From positions 106,657 to 170,656 of the forward strand of contig CAYXMQ010000005.1 in assembly GCA_964466195.1 (NCBI GenBank): a stretch of DNA of 64,000 nt, in the 5' to 3' direction. Positions 7,741 to 15,803 of this stretch are shown in pieces. The notes under the pieces are model-generated. The model ran no database searches. It was given only the letters and a program-made list of their open reading frames with translations, and was not told the DNA's origin. A program made the position numbers and the translations under genes. The DNA comes from PFJX01 sp964466195. Lineage in GTDB: Bacteria; Pseudomonadota; Gammaproteobacteria; Burkholderiales; Thiobacillaceae. The stretch's first letter is position 1. The number at the start of each line of letters is the position of its first letter.

Positions 7741-9432
7741 TCAACGTAAATAATAGAAGGCGAGATTCGCCAACAATAGGATGACCACCCAGAGTGACAT
7801 GCCGCCGCTGGGCCAGGAGCGCAGCAGCATGCCGTCGGGACGGCGATGGCGGCTGAGATGGCCGCTCAGGCGCGCGAGGATGGCGCCGGTTCGCGCAGTC
7901 AGATTCGCGCGACCGCGCTGCAGCACATGACCGGCGCCGGCAAGCACGGCGGGGCCGGCGATGCGGTAGAGCCAGTCGGTATCCAGCGTGATGGTCGGCG
8001 TGCGCTTCAGATAATTCAGCATGACGAAAAACGCCAGGCCGGAGAACAGCAGCAATTGCAGTTGCGTGATGACGTGAGCCGCCGTGTAAGGTTGGTAATC
8101 CACCGCATAGGGCAGCATGGCGTACAGCGGATCCGGCCAGACGCCCAAGGCGATGCACAGGAATGCGAACAGGATCATGCCCCAGCGCATCGAGGCCGGC
8201 GGGTCGGTCGGACGCAGGCCGGAATCCTTCTGGAAGAACACGAACCAGGGGAACTTGATGCCGGCATGCAGGAACACACCGGCGGAAGCGGCGGCAAGGA
8301 ACAGCCAGATGATCTGCATATGGCCGTCTAGGGCGGCCTGGGTGACCATGGATTTGGAAATGAAGCCGGAAGTCAGCGGAAAGGATGAAATGGCCAGTGC
8401 GCCGATGCTGCCGCAGATCGTGGTCAGCGGCATGCTGTGGAACAGCCCGCCCAGCTCCGAGCACTTGCGCCGGCCGGTGGCGGCCAGCACCGCGCCGGCC
8501 GACATCAACAGCAGCGCCTTGTAGAGGATGTGGGTGAAGGCGTGGGCCGCGGCGCCGTTGAGCGCCATATCGGTACCGATGCCGATGCCGGTGATCATGA
8601 AGCCGACCTGGTTGACGATGGAGTAGGCCAGGATGCGTCGCATGTCGTTTTCCAGCAGCGCATAGACGATGCCGTAGAAGATCATGAAGATGCCGATCCA
8701 GATCAGGATTTCAGCGCCCGGGAAGCCGCGCAGCAGCACATACACCGCCGTCTTGGTGGTGAATGCGGACAGAAAAACCATGCCGCTCCAGGAGGCCTCC
8801 GGGTAGGCGTCCGGCAGCCAGGCCGAGAATGGCGGCGCGCCGGCGTTGATCAGGAATCCGGCCAGGATCAGCCAGTGTGCGATGGAGTCGGTCTGCATGG
8901 CGCTGAAGGTGACATCGCCGGTGACGGCGATATGCCCGGCGATGCCGGCGAACAGGATCACGCCGCCGGCCAGATGCACCCCGACGTAGCGCCGGCTGGC
9001 GGCCCAGGCCAGCGGCGTGCCGGCGCTCCACAGCACCAGTGTGGAACCAACCGCCATGAACTCCCAGAACAGGAACAGCGTGATCAGGTCGCCGGCCAGC
9101 GCCACGCCGATGGCGGAGCCGGCATAAAGAAAAGCCGCGGGGATTTCCAGACGACTTTTCTGGCGCAGTGCGAACAGGCCGCCGCCAAACGCCATCAAGG
9201 CAAAGATGGTGGCGAACAGGCGTGACAGCTTGTCCACCGCCAGCGGCGTCAGTTGGTAATCCAGCCATTGCACTTGCCATAGCTTGCCTTCCGGCAGCAG
9301 CCAGAGCGCGGCCAGCGCCAGCAGCGGCAGCGCCAGCACGGCGACATTGCGCGCCATGCCGCGCAGCAGGGGCAGAAACAGCGCGCCGGCGATCAGGATC
9401 AGCGCCGGATGCAGCAGGATCACACTAGTCAT
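7741..9432 (-). CDS. Third ND4/ND5-like subunit of antiporter cluster 2 (D3), channel lysine replaced
   Basis: A 563-residue proton-conducting transporter-family membrane protein. The start is taken at the ATG at 9432 (MTSVILLHPALIL), which overlaps the preceding small gene by 8 nt. The conserved glutamate is present (LFLFWEFMAVGST), and so is the second lysine (SAFTTKTAVYVLL). The first channel lysine, found in its relatives in contexts such as SLKLALFPLHQWLP, is asparagine here (LINAGAPPFSAWLP). The C-terminus is extended by about 80 residues with an Arg-rich cytosolic loop and a final hydrophobic helix ending in YYLR. It is the last gene of cluster 2. It is clearly a member of the superfamily, but its specific role is unknown. 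Confidence 0.88.
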   Translation of the reverse strand: MTSVILLHPALILIAGALFLPLLRGMARNVAVLALPLLALAALWLLPEGKLWQVQWLDYQLTPLAVDKLSRLFATIFALMAFGGGLFALRQKSRLEIPAAFLYAGSAIGVALAGDLITLFLFWEFMAVGSTLVLWSAGTPLAWAASRRYVGVHLAGGVILFAGIAGHIAVTGDVTFSAMQTDSIAHWLILAGFLINAGAPPFSAWLPDAYPEASWSGMVFLSAFTTKTAVYVLLRGFPGAEILIWIGIFMIFYGIVYALLENDMRRILAYSIVNQVGFMITGIGIGTDMALNGAAAHAFTHILYKALLLMSAGAVLAATGRRKCSELGGLFHSMPLTTICGSIGALAISSFPLTSGFISKSMVTQAALDGHMQIIWLFLAAASAGVFLHAGIKFPWFVFFQKDSGLRPTDPPASMRWGMILFAFLCIALGVWPDPLYAMLPYAVDYQPYTAAHVITQLQLLLFSGLAFFVMLNYLKRTPTITLDTDWLYRIAGPAVLAGAGHVLQRGRANLTARTGAILARLSGHLSRHRRPDGMLLRSWPSGGMSLWVVILLLANLAFYYLR

Positions 9433-9682
9433 CGCGCTCGTCTCCGGCGTAATGCGTGTCGGGCCGCTTGAGCAGCAGGCCGAGCGCCTTGGCGCCAAGG
9501 ATCATCAACAAGCAGGTCAGAAAGCCATAACCGGCATAGAAGCCGAGCCAGCCTTCGATTTCGAAATGCGGATGCAGATCGACGAAGAAGCCGGCGATGA
9601 CGGTCAGCGCCAGCACGGCGATGAAGCTGCGCCAGAGTTTTTTTACGTTGCGCGGGTTATCCAGCCAATGTTCGTATTTCAT
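9425..9682 (-). CDS. Small hypothetical membrane protein of antiporter cluster 2
   Basis: An 85-residue protein with two predicted transmembrane helices (about residues 19-34 and 44-66) and charged ends. The N-terminus is MKYEHWLDNPRNVKKLWRS and the C-terminus is acidic (GDERDD). It overlaps the gene before it by 4 nt and the gene after it by 8 nt, so it is embedded in the operon and very probably translated with it. I do not recognise the family. Position suggests an accessory or assembly subunit of the cluster 2 complex. Confidence 0.75.
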   Translation of the reverse strand: MKYEHWLDNPRNVKKLWRSFIAVLALTVIAGFFVDLHPHFEIEGWLGFYAGYGFLTCLLMILGAKALGLLLKRPDTHYAGDERDD

Positions 9683-11139
9683 GACGTCGCCACCAATTGT
9701 TGCGCCAGCGCCAGCGGCACGTCAGGGAAGAAGAACAGCGCCAGCGTGCCGGCCGCGGTGAAGCCCAGCGCCAGCACCATCGGCCACGGCGCTTCGCCGT
9801 GCGGATGCGCGCTGGCGTCGGCCGACAACGGGCGGAAGAAGGCGCGATAGACGATGGGCAGAAAGTAGGCGGCATTCAGCAGGGTGGAGAGCAGGATCAC
9901 CGCCAGCGCGAACCACTGCGCCTGGGCCATGGCGCCGGAAACGATGTACCACTTGCTGACGAAACCGGCGGCCGGGGGCAGGCCGATCATCGACAGCGCG
10001 CCGATGCCGAAGGCCGCCATGGTCCACGGCATGCGGCGGCCGATGCCGTCGAGCTGGCTGACTTCGGTCTTGTGCGCTGCCGTGTAGATGGCGCCGGCGG
10101 CGAAGAACAGCGTGATCTTGCCGAAGGCGTGGGCGGCGATGTGCAGCACGGCGCCGACCACCGACAGTGGCGCGAGCAGGGCGGCGGCGAGTATCACGTA
10201 GGAGAGTTGGCTGACGGTGGAATAGGCCAGCCGGCGCTTGAGGTTGTCGGCATTGAGCGCCACCGCCGACGCGGCGACGATGGTGAAGCCGGCAATGCCG
10301 ATCAGCCAGTCGGTGGCGCCGGCCAGCACATCGAAGCCGAAGACGTAGACCACGACTTTCACGACCGCGAACACGCCGGCCTTGACCACGGCGACGGCGT
10401 GCAGCAGCGCCGAAACCGGCGTCGGCGCCACCATCGCGGCAGGCAACCAGCGGTGGAACGGCATCAGCGCGGCCTTGGCCGTCCCGAACATGAACAGCGC
10501 CAGCAGCACCGCGACGGCGCCGGCATCGAGTCCGGCGGGCAGGATGCCGCCGGGGCGAAACTCGGTGGTGCCGGCGACATGCCAGGTGTAGATCACGGCC
10601 GGCAGCAGAAACAGAATCGAGGTGCCCATCAGGATCGCCAGATAGGTGCGCCCGCCGGCTCTCGCCTTGTCGGTGCCGGCATGGGTGACCAGCGGATAGG
10701 TGATCAGCGTCAGCACTTCGTAAAACAGAAACAGCGTCAGCAGGTTGGCGGCAAAGGCGATGGCCAGTGCAGCGGCGATGGCGAGTGCAAAGCAGACGTA
10801 GAAGCGGGTCTGGTTGTGCTCTCCATTGCCGCGCATGTAGCCGATGGAATACACCGAATTGACGATCCACAGCCCGGAGGCGATCAGCGCGAACAGCATG
10901 CCCAGGGGTTCGACGCGGAACGCGATGGGCAGACCGGGCAAGGGCTCCAGCAGAATCAAAGCAGGACGTTCACCGGCCAGCACGGGGTCGAGCAATTGCC
11001 CGACACAGACGAGCAGCAGCAAGGCGGTGGTCAGCGTAATGCCTTCGCGCAGGTTCGGCCTCTTGCCGGCCAGCGCGATGCCTAGCGCGCCAAACAGCGG
11101 CAGCAACAGGCAGGCCAGAATCAGAGACTCGAAGCTCAT
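9679..11139 (-). CDS. Second ND4/MrpD-like subunit of antiporter cluster 2 (D2)
   Basis: A 486-residue membrane transporter of the ND2/4/5 superfamily with about 14 hydrophobic helices. The intramembrane glutamate lies in LFLFYEVLTLITYPL, the first lysine in GTAKAALMPFHRWLP and the second in AVAVVKAGVFAVV, so the usual proton-channel residues are all present. The start overlaps the stop of the preceding D1 gene (ATGA). It is closer to MrpD than to MrpA because it lacks the C-terminal DUF4040/MrpB parts. Its tail ends soon after the last helix. Confidence 0.9.
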   Translation of the reverse strand: MSFESLILACLLLPLFGALGIALAGKRPNLREGITLTTALLLLVCVGQLLDPVLAGERPALILLEPLPGLPIAFRVEPLGMLFALIASGLWIVNSVYSIGYMRGNGEHNQTRFYVCFALAIAAALAIAFAANLLTLFLFYEVLTLITYPLVTHAGTDKARAGGRTYLAILMGTSILFLLPAVIYTWHVAGTTEFRPGGILPAGLDAGAVAVLLALFMFGTAKAALMPFHRWLPAAMVAPTPVSALLHAVAVVKAGVFAVVKVVVYVFGFDVLAGATDWLIGIAGFTIVAASAVALNADNLKRRLAYSTVSQLSYVILAAALLAPLSVVGAVLHIAAHAFGKITLFFAAGAIYTAAHKTEVSQLDGIGRRMPWTMAAFGIGALSMIGLPPAAGFVSKWYIVSGAMAQAQWFALAVILLSTLLNAAYFLPIVYRAFFRPLSADASAHPHGEAPWPMVLALGFTAAGTLALFFFPDVPLALAQQLVATS

Positions 11140-12653
11140 CGTCCGAGCTTCACCAGTTCTTGCGCCGCTTCCAGCGCGGAACCGACGCTGAATGACGTGT
11201 CGAGGCCGAACCAGACCGAGGCCAATACCAGCAGCCAGGCGGGAATCAGCATCGATAGAGGTGCTTCGTTCCTGGCCTCATGGCCGGCCGGTGGCGCGCG
11301 GAAGTAAGCGACTTCGACAAAACGCCAGACATAGGCCACCGCGAGCAGAGAACTCAGCAGTATGGCGCCGACCAGCCAGAACTGTTCCTTCTCCAGCGCC
11401 GCCACGATCAGATACCACTTGCTGATAAAGCCGGCGGTGCCAGGCACGCCGATCAGGCTCAGACCCGCGAGGACGATGCCGAACGAGGTCAGCGGCATGC
11501 GTTTGGCCAGACCGGCCAGGCGCTCGAAAGTCGCTACCGGTGGCGGCGCGCCCGGTCTGGCGATGCCCAGCACGACGCCGCCGATGAGCAGGAAAACGGC
11601 TGCCTTGGTCAAACCGTGGTTGAACAAATGCACGATGGAGGCGGTTAGACCCTGTACCGAGTCGAATGACAGCCCCAACGTGATGTACCCGATCTGGCCG
11701 ACGCTGGAATACGCGAATAGACGCTTCAGGTTGTTCTGGAAGATGGCGATGAAACTGGCTGCGAACATGGCCAGCAGCGACAGCCAGAGCATGATCTGCG
11801 GCAGTGGCAGTTGATCGAACACCAGACTTTCGCCGAATACCGAGTAATAGAAGCGGATCAGCACGTAGACCGAGACCTTGGTTGCCGTGGCGGCGAGAAA
11901 AGCGGTCACCGCCGAGGGGGCATAGGTGTAAGCGTTGGGCAGCCACTGATGCAGCGGGAACAGCGCCAGCTTGAGCGAGATGCCGACGGTGAGAAACGCC
12001 AGCGCCGCCAGTACCGGGCGCGAGCTTTCGATATCGCGCAGACGCGCCGCCATATCCACCAGATTCAGCGTGCCGGTCATCAGGTACAGGAAACCGATGC
12101 CGATGACGATGAAGGTGGCGCCGATGCTGCCCATGATCAGATAGCGGAAGGACGCCGCCAACGCGCGGCGGTCGCGGCCCAGCGCGATCAGGACATAGGT
12201 GGAAAGGGAGGAAATTTCCAGAAAGACGAAGATGTTGAACGCATCGCCAGTGATGGTGATGCCGAGCAGACCGGCCAGGCAGAGGCCGAACATGGCGTAG
12301 TACAAATAGTGCAGTTCGCGCGGAATCTCGCGTTCTATGCTGGCGCGGCTCCAGGGCAGCACCAGCGCGGCGGTGCCGGAAACCAGCACCAGGACGAAGC
12401 TGGCCAGGCGATCCACCCGGTATTCGATGCCCCAGGGCGGCGCCCAACTGCCCATGTGATAGGAAATGACGCCGCTCTCTCCCACTTGCAGCCAGAGAGC
12501 CAAGCTGGTTGCAAAGGCAGCCCAGGCCGCCGCCGTGACCAGGCTGAAGGCGATGCCGCCGTGGCGAAGCAGCACCGCCAGCGGCGCCGACAGCAGCGGC
12601 AGGACGACTTGGAGCGCCGGCAGGTGCGTGGTCAAACTGGCGCTGAGGCTCAT
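11136..12653 (-). CDS. First MrpD-like subunit of antiporter cluster 2 (D1)
   Basis: A 505-residue MrpD/MbhH-like subunit. The start is the ATG at 12653 (MSLSASLTTHLPALQ), which overlaps the stop of the C subunit by 4 nt; the longer open frame upstream is a shadow. Conserved charged residues are in NIFVFLEISSLSTYVL (Glu), SLKLALFPLHQWLP (Lys) and AATATKVSVYVLI (Lys). It occupies the MbhH position in the order E-F-G-DE-B-C-D. It should carry one proton or cation path of the complex in the cytoplasmic membrane. Confidence 0.92.
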   Translation of the reverse strand: MSLSASLTTHLPALQVVLPLLSAPLAVLLRHGGIAFSLVTAAAWAAFATSLALWLQVGESGVISYHMGSWAPPWGIEYRVDRLASFVLVLVSGTAALVLPWSRASIEREIPRELHYLYYAMFGLCLAGLLGITITGDAFNIFVFLEISSLSTYVLIALGRDRRALAASFRYLIMGSIGATFIVIGIGFLYLMTGTLNLVDMAARLRDIESSRPVLAALAFLTVGISLKLALFPLHQWLPNAYTYAPSAVTAFLAATATKVSVYVLIRFYYSVFGESLVFDQLPLPQIMLWLSLLAMFAASFIAIFQNNLKRLFAYSSVGQIGYITLGLSFDSVQGLTASIVHLFNHGLTKAAVFLLIGGVVLGIARPGAPPPVATFERLAGLAKRMPLTSFGIVLAGLSLIGVPGTAGFISKWYLIVAALEKEQFWLVGAILLSSLLAVAYVWRFVEVAYFRAPPAGHEARNEAPLSMLIPAWLLVLASVWFGLDTSFSVGSALEAAQELVKLGR

Positions 12654-13024
12654 GCGCGGGGTGCTTCCTCGCGATCGTCCACCTGATTGTCCAGCGCGGT
12701 GATCTCGTCTTCCTCGATGCTGCCGTAGGCTTCGCGTATGCGCACGGCCAACGCCAGACCGAGCGCCAGTACGGCAATGCCGACGACGATGGCAGTGAGA
12801 ATCAGGACATGCGGCAGCGGGTTGGAATAGATGCCGTATTGCGGCGCCAGGATCGGCGCGGTACCCCCGAGCAATTTCCCCGGAGCGATGTAGAGCAGGT
12901 AGACAGAAGTCTGGAATACCGACAGCCCGACCAGTTTCTTGATCAGATTGCCGCGTGCGATGACTACGTAAAGGCCTGCAACCATGACAAACACGGTAAT
13001 GATGTAGCTGAAGTGTGCGATCAC
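12650..13024 (-). CDS. MrpC/NuoK-like subunit of antiporter cluster 2
   Basis: A 124-residue NuoK/MrpC/MbhG-like protein with three helices. The diagnostic stretch is NPLPHVLILTAIVVGIAVLA, close to the equivalent in the cluster 1 MrpC. It carries an acidic C-terminal extension (SIEEDEITALDNQVDDREE), longer than that of the paralogue at 4501-4830. It overlaps both neighbours by 4 nt, which indicates coupled translation. Confidence 0.9.
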   Translation of the reverse strand: MIAHFSYIITVFVMVAGLYVVIARGNLIKKLVGLSVFQTSVYLLYIAPGKLLGGTAPILAPQYGIYSNPLPHVLILTAIVVGIAVLALGLALAVRIREAYGSIEEDEITALDNQVDDREEAPRA

Positions 13025-13452
13025 CGGAGTTTCTCGCCGCGTCCACGCGAGGCGAACATGTAGAAGATCTTCAGCATCACGCCGCAGACGGTGATTGCGA
13101 CGCCGGCTTCAACCCAGAAAATGCCGCGATGCTGGCCGTGCACCGGGTCGGCATCGAGCACGAAGTAATCGAGAAAATTGCCGCCGAGGAAAATGCCGGC
13201 CAGGCCGACCCCGAGATAGAGCAGCACGCCGGCGGCGAGCATGGTTTCCACCAGCCGGTCCGGCACGACTTTGCGGGCGTTGGCCAGGCCGAAGATAAGC
13301 GCGTAGAAAACGATGCCGGTAGCGAAGATGACGCCAGCCTGAAAGCCGCCGCCGGGGCCGAAGTCGCCATGGAACTGCACATACAGGGCGAACAGCAGAA
13401 TGAACGGGATCAGCAGCTTGCCGATGACCCGCAACACCAGATCATGTTGCAT
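13021..13452 (-). CDS. MrpB/MbhF-like subunit of antiporter cluster 2
   Basis: A 143-residue stand-alone MrpB-family protein. The start at 13452 (MQHDLVLRVIGKLL) overlaps the preceding gene by 11 nt. The hallmark segment HGDFGPGGGFQAGVIFATG matches the MnhB/MrpB domain, which in cluster 1 is instead fused to MrpA. It has four predicted helices and a short basic tail (RGRGEKLR). In Mbh hydrogenases the same position is held by MbhF. Confidence 0.9.
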   Translation of the reverse strand: MQHDLVLRVIGKLLIPFILLFALYVQFHGDFGPGGGFQAGVIFATGIVFYALIFGLANARKVVPDRLVETMLAAGVLLYLGVGLAGIFLGGNFLDYFVLDADPVHGQHRGIFWVEAGVAITVCGVMLKIFYMFASRGRGEKLR

Positions 13453-13948
13453 CGCGAGCTCGCTTGCGTGGGCGCCGCCGCAACAGCGCGATGATGCCGG
13501 CGCCGGCGGTAAATACCACGGTCGTCTCGCCCAGCGTGTCATAGCCTCGGAAGCTGGCCAGCACTGCCGTGACCACGTTGGGCACGTCGACTTCATTCTG
13601 CAGATAGCGCGGTGCTACATGCTGGTGGATCGGCGCTTGCGGGTCGGCGAAATCGGGCAGCCCCATCGCGCCGTAGATCAGGAAGCCGGCGGTGGCGATG
13701 GACACGGACAATGGCAGCCAGGGGCGATGCGCCGGCTTCGCTTCCTCGCTCTTGCACAGATGCAAGGCGCCCAGCAGCAGCACGGTGGATACGCCGGCGC
13801 CGACGGCCGCTTCGGTCATCGCCACGTCGACGGCATCCAGCGCCACCAGTACGCTCGCCATCAGAAAGCTGTAGACGCCGGACAGCACCACCACGGCGAA
13901 CAGGTTGCGGGTGTGCGCCAGGGCTAGCACCGACAAGGCCATCAGCAC
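13442..13948 (-). CDS. MrpA C-terminal-like (DUF4040 plus MbhE-type) subunit of antiporter cluster 2
   Basis: A protein of about 168 residues equivalent to the C-terminal part of MrpA, or to MbhD and MbhE joined. The DUF4040 motif is VDVAMTEAAVGAGVSTVLL and the MbhE-type motif is SFRGYDTLGETTVVF. The start is uncertain. ATG 13948 is given, but it has no good ribosome binding site, and the frame stays open upstream through GTG 13954 to an ATC just downstream of a GGAGGAGG sequence near 13981-13988, inside the end of the G gene. The true start may therefore be non-ATG. It is part of the E-F-G-DE-B-C order. Confidence 0.87.
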   Translation of the reverse strand: MLMALSVLALAHTRNLFAVVVLSGVYSFLMASVLVALDAVDVAMTEAAVGAGVSTVLLLGALHLCKSEEAKPAHRPWLPLSVSIATAGFLIYGAMGLPDFADPQAPIHQHVAPRYLQNEVDVPNVVTAVLASFRGYDTLGETTVVFTAGAGIIALLRRRPRKRARDAT

Positions 13949-13965
13949 CAGCAGGACGTCGACAA

Positions 13966-14304
13966 TCAGGGTTTCGATGATGCCTCCTCCGCTGCCAGCG
14001 GCTGCGCCAGTTGCGGCTTCAGACCGCGCAACATCGCCGCGCGTGCCAGGGCATGGCTGGCGGCCGGACCGGCAAAGAGAATCAGCAGGCCGATCATCGC
14101 CAGTTTGACCGCTACCAGACTGAAGCCGGCCTGCAGCAACAGGCCCAGCAGAATGAAACCGGCGCCCAGAGTTTCCAGCACGCTACCGGCGTGCATGCGG
14201 GTAAAGAAATCGGGCATGCGCAGCAGGCCGAAGGCGCCCACCAGACAAAAGAACGCCCCGGTCAACAGGCAGATGCCGCTGAGCACTTCCAGCAGCAAGC
14301 TCAT
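13966..14304 (-). CDS. MrpG-like subunit of antiporter cluster 2
   Basis: A 112-residue MrpG/MbhC-family membrane protein with three helices. The diagnostic motif is LLRMPDFFTRMHAGSVLETLG, visible in part as FGLLRMPDFFTRMHAGSV. The start overlaps the F gene by 4 nt. The C-terminus (PLAAEEASSKP) overlaps a strong GGAGGAGG sequence that probably serves the next gene. It is paralogous to the cluster 1 MrpG at 1834-2154. Confidence 0.9.
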   Translation of the reverse strand: MSLLLEVLSGICLLTGAFFCLVGAFGLLRMPDFFTRMHAGSVLETLGAGFILLGLLLQAGFSLVAVKLAMIGLLILFAGPAASHALARAAMLRGLKPQLAQPLAAEEASSKP

Positions 14305-14579
14305 TCCGATGCCTTCCCGCTGGCGCCGAGATCGCCCTGGCGCAAGAACTTCAACACGGCGATCACGCCAACTACGTTGAGCAGGCCATAGACCAGGGCC
14401 AGATCGAGAAAATCTGGCCGGCCGTTGAGAAAACCCAACAAAGCCAGCAGCAGCATTGTGCTGGTGCCAATAATGTTGGCCGCCTGCAAACGATCGAACA
14501 CGCTGGGGCCGAGCGCGGCGCGCGCCAGAGCCAGGGCCAGCGTGACGATCAGGGCGAGAGTGGCGACGGCCAGCATCAT
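14301..14579 (-). CDS. MrpF-like subunit of antiporter cluster 2
   Basis: A 92-residue MrpF/MbhB-family membrane subunit with three helices. The start is taken at the first of two adjacent ATGs (14579; MMLAVATLALIV), which overlaps the E stop as ATGA. The family segment reads GPSVFDRLQAANIIGT. The last residues (GDLGASGKASE) are soluble. Longer open frame upstream is a shadow of the E gene. Confidence 0.9.
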   Translation of the reverse strand: MMLAVATLALIVTLALALARAALGPSVFDRLQAANIIGTSTMLLLALLGFLNGRPDFLDLALVYGLLNVVGVIAVLKFLRQGDLGASGKASE

Positions 14580-15058
14580 TGCCTTACTTGCTCCAGGCTC
14601 GCACAGCGGCGATCCATCTCGCTGCCGGACAATGCCGCCGCGCCTTCCCGGGTCAATGCATGAACCAGGAAACGGCCGGGCTCCACCTCGACCGAGATGG
14701 TGCCCGGCGTCAAGGTAATGGAATTGGCGTGGATCACCAGTCCCAGGTCGGTTTTCTGCGACGGCGTGAACTCGACCAGAGTCGGTGAAATCGGCAGGCG
14801 CGGGTCGAGGATGCGTTTGCTGACGTCCCAGGCTGATTTGATGATTTCCAGCATCAGCCAGGGCAAATAGGACAGCAGTGCACGCCAGGCCAAGTGAATC
14901 GGAAACCCCTCGTGGTCGATGATATCCATCCGTCGGGCCAGCAAAAATACGGCCAGCGCGCAACCGGCGCCCGATGCCAGCAGAAACGGCGTATATATCC
15001 CGGACAGCAGCAGCCAGAACAGATAAAGCGAAAAAAGCAAACTCAGGGAACGGGCCAT
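14576..15058 (-). CDS. MrpE-like subunit of antiporter cluster 2 (first gene)
   Basis: A 160-residue MrpE/MbhA-family membrane protein, first in the cluster 2 operon. Two N-terminal hydrophobic helices are followed by a soluble domain with the conserved NSITLTPGTISVEVEPG segment near residue 112. No other gene separates it from the dsbA-like gene upstream (94 nt gap), so the promoter may lie in 15059-15152 or further upstream. The gap contains a GC-rich inverted repeat (CCGGCT near 15088 pairing with AGCCGG near 15111) but no clear -10/-35 pair. Confidence 0.9.
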   Translation of the reverse strand: MARSLSLLFSLYLFWLLLSGIYTPFLLASGAGCALAVFLLARRMDIIDHEGFPIHLAWRALLSYLPWLMLEIIKSAWDVSKRILDPRLPISPTLVEFTPSQKTDLGLVIHANSITLTPGTISVEVEPGRFLVHALTREGAAALSGSEMDRRCASLEQVRQ

Positions 15059-15152
15059 CAGAATACGGCTAGGTAGGTTTAGTGTTGCATCCGGCTGCGC
15101 CGCGTGGCCACGGCGGACTGAGCCGGTGCAAAACCACGGTACGTGTTACACC

Positions 15153-15803
15153 TCAGCGATATTCGCTGGCCAGAGCCGAGTTCACCATTTCGTTGAGTTC
15201 TTCCAGGCCGAATTTCGGCAGCGGCTTGCCGTTGACGAAAAAGTCGGGCGTCTTGCTGACGTTGAGGCTGCGTGCGTCTTCCAAATCCTGTGCGATCTGC
15301 CGGGCAATCTCCGGCGAACTCATGTCGCGCTTGAGTTGCTCCAGGTTGAGGCCGAGCCCCTCGACGTATTGCCAGACCTTTTCCTTTTGCACGCTGTGAT
15401 TCTCTACCCAGTCATCCTGAGCGGCCAGCAGAGCTTCCAGGGTTTCCCAGTGCTTGCCTTGCTTTGCCGCCGCCAGCAACAGCGCGACGACATAGTCTGA
15501 ATTCTGGTGAAAAGGGGCGTAGCGCAATGACAGATGGATCTTGTCCGGGTGCGCGTTCAGCATCGACTTGACTATCGGGTAGAACAGCCGGCAGGTGCCG
15601 CAGGCGGGGTCGAGAAACTCGACCATTCGCACCTTGGCGGCGGTCGGCCCAAGCGTCGGCGAATGCTCGCGCACCATGCCCGACTGGTTCTGAGCCGCCA
15701 ACTGTTCGGCCTGTTCGGCTTTTTCTGCCTTGAAGTAAAGCGTGCCGGCGAGAAAAACCAGCAGCAGCAACACGCCGGCGGAGATAAACAACGTTTTCTT
15801 CAT
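15153..15803 (-). CDS. DsbA-family thiol:disulfide oxidoreductase, membrane-anchored
   Basis: A 216-residue protein with one N-terminal membrane segment (residues 4-22, FISAGVLLLLVFLAGTLYF) and a periplasmic thioredoxin-fold domain. The active site is DPACGTCRLFYPIV, a CxxC of type CGTC as in BdbD-like oxidoreductases. The cis-proline loop is SKTPDFFVNGKPL. The start at 15803 (MKKTLFISAG) follows the DsbB-like gene with a 4 nt overlap. The pair should introduce disulfides into exported proteins, DsbB passing electrons to quinone. Confidence 0.87.
   Translation of the reverse strand: MKKTLFISAGVLLLLVFLAGTLYFKAEKAEQAEQLAAQNQSGMVREHSPTLGPTAAKVRMVEFLDPACGTCRLFYPIVKSMLNAHPDKIHLSLRYAPFHQNSDYVVALLLAAAKQGKHWETLEALLAAQDDWVENHSVQKEKVWQYVEGLGLNLEQLKRDMSSPEIARQIAQDLEDARSLNVSKTPDFFVNGKPLPKFGLEELNEMVNSALASEYR

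Noticed and set aside
7741..15058. Cluster 2 as part of NADH dehydrogenase (complex I)
   Set aside because: MrpE, F, G and B-type proteins are present and no NuoB, C, D, E, F, G, H or I genes occur, so this is an Mrp/Mbh-type module.
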